Positions 57,240-64,000 of a stretch of 64,000 bases of DNA are shown here, one piece after another. Numbering within the stretch: position 1 is the stretch's first letter; each line of letters opens with the position of its first letter. The notes under the pieces are model-generated. The model was not told the origin of the DNA, ran no database searches, and saw only the letters and a list, made by a program, of their open reading frames with translations. The stretch spans positions 852,681 through 916,680 of the forward strand of contig NW_006763133.1 of the NCBI RefSeq assembly GCF_000264905.1, written 5' to 3'. This DNA is from Stereum hirsutum FP-91666 SS1. Lineage: Eukaryota; Basidiomycota; Agaricomycetes; Russulales; Stereaceae. Made by a program: the position numbers and the translations under genes.

Positions 57240-60200
57240 ATGGCGATAGAAACCTGCCCCTCTTGCTGTGACTCATGTCAACATCAAGGTCCTAACGGTT
57301 CTCCGGCAGCCTCGTCTACAGATCCCTACAGCCTCGCTCATCTTCTACCTGCGGGAAGCATTGCTCTTGAGCTCGCATACGACGCACCTCTTTGTAATCA
57401 TATACACTCTGAAGACGGTTGGCATCCGTTTCAAGGCCATACCTTCACGAACGGTCACCTAGCTCGCCCACAGGACCAGGAACTGTGTTCCCAGCTCAAT
57501 TTTCTCGTCCTCCATAGGTTTCTCACCGTGACCTGCCGCATTGGACCGTCAGCACGTACTGTATTTCTGAGAATATATATTATACCCTATGACCTCCCCA
57601 ATGTCAAGGGTATTCTTCGCCGGAGATCGAGAGATGCTGCGATTTTGGATCGTGCAGGACGCCACATGAAGGCTCTGCTTCCTCGGATTACTCAGGATCA
57701 GTATACCTGGGCTGGAACTCACGCGGCCTCCTCTAACTCTGGGAAAATCTTTCTCGACCTTGATCAGGTAACTTTTATCTTCTATAAAACGAGGCAGCCG
57801 CTGAGGTTCTGTAATTTTTCCTAGGACCGCTTCGCCACACTGAGCGACCTCTTCAGTGGCCTTCCTTCTCCTCAGTTGGACCCATATTTCGGTAGCAGCA
57901 TGGCAAACGCACGTCCCTACGATCGTAGGCTCCACAGCTTTGTTTCTGGAGACCCGCCAGACGGTATGCGCGCTGAACTCCTCTCATACCAACGAGAGTC
58001 CATCACCGCTATGCTGGAGAAGGAGCTGCTACCACGAGCAATTCCGGACCCATTATACGTCCCTGTAGTCGGATTCCATGGCAAGATGCTGTACATGCAG
58101 CCGGATACTATGGAGATGCTGAGGGAACGTCCCATGGTATCACAAAACCGCGGCGGTATACTGTGCGAGGAACTAGGTAGGCAATTCATCCGAGCTGACA
58201 AGATTGGTAGGATTTCTCACCATGTTTTTTCGCTGTAGGGACGGGGAAGACTGTGATGATGCTTGGTCTCATCATGGTCACTCTCGATCAATTATCGGAA
58301 CCCGAAGAGTCCTTCCACGCCGCACGCTCTATCCTTACTCCTTTCACCTTCCGTCATGACCCGTCAACGACATTCGCAGTCGCTCGTGCGAGAGCATCAC
58401 CAGGACGGCGTTCAACCCTTATCTCAACGACAACTTCGTCCTCATTCCCCACTCTCATCGAAACGATGTTGAGCTACCTCCGCTCATCGTCCCATGGCCT
58501 CACTCGAGATGAAATCGAAGACTTTCTCGATAGAAACACGTCACATCTACTACCTCCATTCCTTTCTAATATTCCATTTTACCACCACTATAATGATCCA
58601 CCAGTAAACCCATCTCCTCGTTCTCGGCGAAAGGGGGTGCCATCGGCCCCTCGAGTCATGTACCTTACTTCCGCCACTCTCATCATCGTCCCCTCCAACC
58701 TACTTTCGCAATGGGATTTGGAGATACACAAGCATTGCTATGAACAGTCTACACGGAGATTTTTGGTCTTACGGCCTGGAATGAAGCTTCTTTCGGCGCG
58801 AACGCTCGCGAATGATTATGATGTGAGTATCCCTATATTATGCTCGTGTAATACACCTCGCACTGACCCCCTCACATAGGTAATTCTCATGAGCCAAGAA
58901 TGTAAGTTAGCTTGTACTTGAGTGTGCAGTTACTGCCTTATCGCATCTGTGTTGACTGGCTACTCCATAGCTTTCGCCAAAGAAGCCCCCAAATCTCAAC
59001 TCACAGACCACCTCGCCCCTCTACACACTTTCCAAACCTGCCAATGTCCTCGCCATCCCTCAACGCGTGTACCCAACTGCGCGTGCGAAATCCTCGCGAA
59101 TGTTTCACCGCTCTTTAGTGTCCGTTGGAAAAGGCTCATCGTTGACGAGGGCCACATTCACGGAGACGACAAAACGCGCGTGAGTCAGTTGGCGAGTTTG
59201 CTGAGTGTTGAGAGGAGGTGGCTTGTTTCGGGGACGCCGACCGCGGACTTATTGGGGTTGAGTTTTGGGTCGCAGAGCGAGGCTACCGAACTTGATGTTG
59301 ATATGGAGGAGAATGATGGTGCGAATGCGGGTGGTGAGGATGAGCAGATGGGAGAGCTGAGATATCCGTCGGAAGATATTCTGGACCCTGAGCAGGCAGA
59401 TGAACGTGGCGATCTCCCTCTACCGCAAATCGACAACTTTGCTATCTCACAAGGTTTCACGGAATCAACACCGGACCCAGTGCCACAGCCTGAGACTATT
59501 CACACTCTTTCAATTTCGGACGACGATATTCCTAAGGCTAGGATATGGACACCAAACGATCGTGAAAGCTTGCGCAGGCTCGGGAAGATGATCACGAGCT
59601 TCCTGAAAGTTGAAGAGTTCTCCAATCCGGAGGGAACGAGACTGTTCAACGAATCGGTCGTCAGCCCGTTATTTGGCGAGATGGGGCCACAGTTGAGGGC
59701 GGTGCAGGTGCTGAAGCAGGTCATGGGGAGTGTTATGATTCGGCATCGGTGCGCTGCTATCCTCTACCCAACTTTAACTTCGCAACAAAAACAAATTATG
59801 AAGAGCGTACTTATGAGCGGTTTAATCTAGAATCGATGACGTCGAGAAGGACGAAAAGGCGATATTGCCTCCCTTGAAGCAAGAGACGGTGTTGTTGGAC
59901 TTAGACCCGTTGGCGGTCAAATCATATAATGCCTTCCAGGTCATCATCGCCATTAACGCTGTGGATTCGGAGCGAGTGGATCAGGTATGGTCACCCGGAT
60001 ATTTTGTGTTTCCGTTGTGCTCACTCGCTCGCCCAGGATTACCTCTTCCATCCTTCAGTAAGCCCACGTTCAATCACAGTCTACATGTAACCGCAGTCTC
60101 AGATTATATTGGCCTATCTACAGAATACCGCTCGCCTATCGCAGCTCGTAGAGAACATATCACAGTTCGCCATTCCCCAAGTCGCAGACAGCGGATTCCC

Positions 60201-63012
60201 ACTGACCTGAATTATACACAGGCTTATGTTCTGGCGTGTAGACGAAGATCTTTACAACCTCTCAGAGCTTCACAAGCGCATACCTGACTTCATCCGGGTA
60301 GCGACTGAACGTCATAGGCCACCCGAAGACATGGAGCTCCTGCATCAATGTGCAAAACACATGTATGTACTACGCTGTCTCGTCCTTTTTCCGGATCTGT
60401 CTGATCCTCATCGCATGTAACTCATTATGGGATCGACGGCGAACAGCAAGCTGGCTATGGAAGACAACACCTGGAAGATAATCCAAAACATCCCGTTCGC
60501 AGCCATGCCTTTTCGCGTACACAATATGCCCGGCGCTATCTTCGACTCATGGTCCAGGGGTGCCGGTGTCCGCTCCCTTACCGTCACCCTTCATCCAGGC
60601 AGTCCTGGTCCTTCCCGCGCATACTTATACGACGGGGAATCTAGCACCATGCACCAGCCAAACTCTACCATAAAATCGACATCTGGTCCCCTCACTAGCT
60701 TTGACGATAGGGTGGGCTTGAAGCAGCACTCCGGTTCGAGTGCTGGTCCTGCATTTCATGCTGAGGCGGGGTTGCGTCCACCATCCATCAATGCTAACGG
60801 TCTCATTTCCTCTCAGCGCTTACACCTTCTCCTCAAATATGTCACCGACCATCCTTTCATCTCACATGAGCGTCTCGCAATCGAAGGTCTAGAAGTAGCT
60901 GTCGAAGAAGCTCGGACGATCATGATTTTGAACCTGAAGGCGTCGCAGAAGAAGAGACTTCACCAGCACGGGCAGTCCAAACAAGGTACCCATGACAAGG
61001 ACGATGACGCTGGCAGTCGTGTGGGCTTAAATGTCAGCCCAATTTCTGCGAAGGCGGGGTCAATCGTGTCTGGGTCGACGACGGCCGTGCAGGTAAAAAC
61101 GCAGGATGTGGCGGTGGCGAGGAAGGTAGCGGCGAGCGAGAAGATCAAGGAGATGCAGACGGAGTTGAGGATTGCGAGGGAGCAGAAGATGGCAGAGTTC
61201 ATGAGTGAAGATGCTATGGATGAGATGAAGGACGATGCACGCCCGAGGACATTCCAGCCTGGAGTGGTTCCTCAAGGTCCCTCCGCTATACAGGGTTTGT
61301 TGAAGGATTCGGTTGTGGGGGACGTGAGGATCGGATCGTCAGTGTCGACAAAGTTGGACTACATCCTGAGCGAGGTGTGTCACGTCTTCATTCTTGGTTC
61401 GCCTCCTTATACTGAGCTGACGTTAACACTATATATTCGCGAAGATCTTGAAATACTCACCTACAGAGAAATTCCTCATATTCTCAAAATCACCACTGAC
61501 GCTGAACTACGTTGCCGACGGCCTCGACCTTGTCCGCGTCAAATACCTCATGTATACCACGAAGGATCAGATGCGCGTGCGACAGCAGAATGTGATGACG
61601 TTTGAGACATCGGAGACGTATAGGGTTTTCTTGATGGAGCTGAAGCATGGTTCCCGAGGATTGTAAGTCAACTCCATGACCCTATTTTCTCCCTGGCCCG
61701 TGTCTAGAGGGTCTTACTGAGCACTGGATTCACGTATATTATTGGTCAATGTAGGAACCTCATCTCAGCGACGCGCATCATCCTGTGCGAGCCGGTATGG
61801 CAGGCCGACGTGGAAGCGCAGGCCATCAAGGTGAGCTCTTCGTCTGTCAATTTCGTCCGTCCATGAAAACTTGCTTTGCGCCGTCTGGACTTTACACGCC
61901 ACGTTTCAAAGCCCTCCGGTCTCGACTCGATGAAAGGGGCTGCTGATGATTTCATTGACAATGCCGACCGGTGTTCTTTTTAGCGAGCGCATCGCATAGG
62001 TCAGACGAGACCGATACATGGTGAGTCATCCTTTCCATGTGCTCACGGCGTTCCAAAATCGGCTTTGAGCTTTCACACCACCCTATCTTCTACCCGTTTC
62101 TTTCCATCCCCTCCTTGTCCTGCCATGCTTCCCTTCGCCGTTAGCTATTGATAGCTCACAAATTCTCTACTGACTTGTTTCTGTTTTTGTGCCCGTTATT
62201 CACGGACATGCATTTTCCATTGCAGTGAAAACACTGGCGATCAGGGCTACAGCAGAAGAGGTCGTAATGGCACGACGTGCAGAGACGAAAGCGAGGGCAG
62301 GATCGACAAGCTCTGCAGGCCTAGGTCCAAGTACAGGCCAGAAACTACCCAGCCTCATCGACGATTTCAGGATCCGGTCTTTCATCGAGGTCAGTACATA
62401 ATCGGCATTCCTTTTCATTGGCTCATGTGCCATCTCGTGGAGCTTTGACTGATGTTTGTGTTGTTTCATGGCGTGTTGTGGCTCCAGCATCCCAAATTCA
62501 TCGATGTGGGCTCAAGTACTACTGCCACTCCGTCTGCCGGTCGAAGGTCCGTATCAGATTCAGAACGTTCGAGAACGACGAGGTTGGACATACCGCTCGT
62601 TGGTTCCTTCGGCGTTAGCACTACGTCGTCCAAGTCGGGAGCTTCCTTTGGATCTGCGAGTGTGGGGCGTAATGGGCGCATTGGACATGGAGTGATTCAA
62701 GACGGGCGTGTCGAGCATGGCGATTCTCGTGGGCGTCACGGCCACCCCGTGCCGCAACCTACCACGGCTGATCGTAACTCTCATCCTATCACGATCGATG
62801 CTGCTCACGTAGGGTTTGAGGCCGATGTGCGAGGGGAATCGGATGGAACGTTCACGAACATCACCGGGGATGATCCAACTGGTGCTCGTGTTCTGAACGC
62901 GGTACACCTCGACGCTGATGTTAGAATTCGTGTGGGTTCAGGCACTGAGGTGAATACTGAGGGAAGTCCGACCAAGAGAAGGAGGACTATAAGGTTTGCT
63001 GATGAAGTTTAG
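57240..63012 (+). CDS. SNF2-family DNA-dependent ATPase/helicase
   Basis: Fifteen exons: 57240-57767, 57825-58176, 58239-58822, 58880-58901, 58971-59748, 59831-59984, 60037-60057, 60124-60164, 60222-60362, 60447-61374, 61445-61662, 61755-61830, 61984-62020, 62226-62389 and 62488-63012. The product is 1522 residues. SNF2 ATPases translocate on DNA and remodel chromatin or protein-DNA complexes. The Walker A ILCEELGTGKT (Lys about 297) is formed across the exon 2/3 junction. [17 protein letters not shown] is motif Ia and [11 protein letters not shown] is motif II with DEGH (about 554-557). [10 protein letters not shown] is motif III. The C-terminal lobe has [30 protein letters not shown] and [10 protein letters not shown] (motif VI, about 1282). 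A Cys-rich insertion (CQCPRH...NCAC) precedes motif II. Long insertions are present between the lobes and at the C-terminus. A Rad5/Rad16-like affinity is likely but no RING was found. The small exons 7 and 8 are the least certain. Confidence 0.88.
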
Positions 63013-63903
63013 TTACTTGAGCAGCAGAGGTGTAACAATATATAGTTCTATGTTTATTGGCTGACACGGCTTGGCGTGTACGATGTGTACTTTTTGCAGA
63101 TGATGAATGCATTCTCCGTTATCTCTGGTATCATGTGTCCCGTTACATGCCTGTCAGAAGAGTCAGTAAGTTTCCATGTACTATGCTCGACGCGGGAAGA
63201 AGGATGGAACCAACAAGGCGGAAAAGACACCCAGCTGACCTGTGTCACTGAGTCGCTTAGCTTTGTGTCCACATGCTTCAAGTCAATGTTTTGCGGTGTA
63301 ACGTCGCTCATTCAGAGCGTAAAATTGCGTGTTGTGTGTTTGTGCTGCTCCTTGGGCCTCAGGAGGTCGGAAAGTCATTCAGATCAGGCTGCGTGTGGCA
63401 ATGCACTGTGTGGCCCAGAGTCGGCGATCGTATGAACACACGGAAAGAGTTGTCCCGAGCACGTCAGCAAATGAGCCCGAAGAGGATGAGCATCGTCGGC
63501 AACATCGTACTCCACCGTCGGGTGATGCGCAGAACAGTCCATGGGTAGAGAAGGCCACACGCCTTGCCTAGTGGGGATTGTAATGCGGTCCGAGTCTAGA
63601 GGAGATGATGAGGGTAAGAAAGAACAGGCGTCGGAGTTTACAGTGCCACAGTGGGGCCGGTCGGCGGGCCCCGACTGGTTCCGAAGGCGGTCTCAAACCC
63701 CCGATCGAGGTCGGACCTGGGGTATATAAGGCCTTCCGAGCAGGTCGACTGTTCCCCAGGCTTCTGCTTCATCCCCTTCCCGTCTCACACATCCAAAGCA
63801 CAAAACACTTCACGAAACCCACACAACAAGCCGTCTATTCACTCTAATAATCCTCATCACCACCGAATCACCCACTCAAGGAATTTCTCATCACACATCC
63901 ATC
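63013..63903. other. Intergenic region and promoter of the last gene
   Basis: Contains the 3' side of the SNF2 gene and the promoter of the secreted protein. Several short overlapping frames are present without features. Confidence 0.45.
63723..63729 (+). promoter_or_regulatory. Candidate TATA box for the secreted protein
   Basis: TATATAA, 181 bp before the ATG at 63904, followed by a C/A-rich leader typical of highly expressed fungal genes. Confidence 0.5.
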
Positions 63904-64000
63904 ATGAAGTTCACGAACACCCTTACGAACTTTTTCTTCTTTGGTGTCCTTGCGACCTTCGCGACTCTTCTCTCGCTCGTCTCTGCCGCGCCTGTTGACA
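63904..64000 (+). CDS. Start of a secreted protein (cut by window end)
   Basis: Partial; 32 codons are visible. They begin MKFTNTLTNF and continue through a hydrophobic core, FFFFGVLATFATLLSLVSA, ending in a good signal-peptidase site (VSA-AP). This is a classical signal peptide. Only the first few mature residues are inside the window, so the family cannot be stated; small secreted proteins and hydrolases are possible. A strong TATA box upstream suggests an inducible or abundant product. Confidence 0.7.
   Translation, partial: MKFTNTLTNFFFFGVLATFATLLSLVSAAPVD

Overview
This window is nuclear DNA from a filamentous basidiomycete, most likely an Agaricomycete. The genes carry many short introns (mostly about 50-60 nt, GT-AG). 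They belong to families typical of that group: a FunK1-type protein kinase, a stand-alone sesquiterpene synthase, F-box/leucine-rich proteins, a TPR-DUF4470 protein, a DUF2786 protein and a secreted GH3 beta-xylosidase-like enzyme of the kind used in plant cell-wall breakdown. All exon boundaries below were read by hand from splice consensus and frame continuity; no transcript evidence was available.

Layout. 0.4-3.7 kb: an inverted minisatellite just upstream of a FunK1 kinase gene. 3.7-11.1 kb: a gene-empty block with two degenerate duplications and a perfect hAT-like MITE carrying an 8-bp target duplication. 11.2-12.7 kb: a terpene synthase with no biosynthetic partners nearby. 12.8-16.8 kb: mostly empty. 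16.9-21.1 kb: a DUF3429 (TMEM69-like) mitochondrial membrane protein, then an Aha1-type Hsp90 co-chaperone with an unusual C-terminal membrane tail. 21.9-22.2 kb: a second MITE, flanked by TA. 23.1-26.1 kb: a 15-exon gene joining two copies of an unrecognised repeat module to a PARP catalytic domain. 26.5-30.2 kb: an F-box relic, an unrecognised gene and an intact F-box gene. 31.3-34.2 kb: the GH3 enzyme. 35.1-40.9 kb (minus): a Dnf-type P4-ATPase lipid flippase. 41.7 kb: an intron-containing tRNA-Pro(AGG). 42.3-46.1 kb (minus): a second F-box protein and an unknown protein. 46.8-53.0 kb: TPR-DUF4470 and DUF2786 genes. 54.3-55.5 kb: a single-pass membrane protein with an SH3 domain. 56.1-63.0 kb: PAM17 (minus), divergent from a large SNF2-family helicase. 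At 63.9 kb a secreted protein begins and is cut by the window edge.

The genes do not form one pathway. Housekeeping genes (PAM17, DUF3429, Aha1, flippase, tRNA) alternate with fast-evolving fungal families (FunK1, F-box, PARP, DUF4470, DUF2786) and with MITE-bearing, gene-poor stretches. The most novel-looking item is the PARP gene. It has a conserved H-Y-E triad, a Cys-rich insertion inside the catalytic domain and a tandemly duplicated N-terminal module whose exon structure was duplicated along with it.
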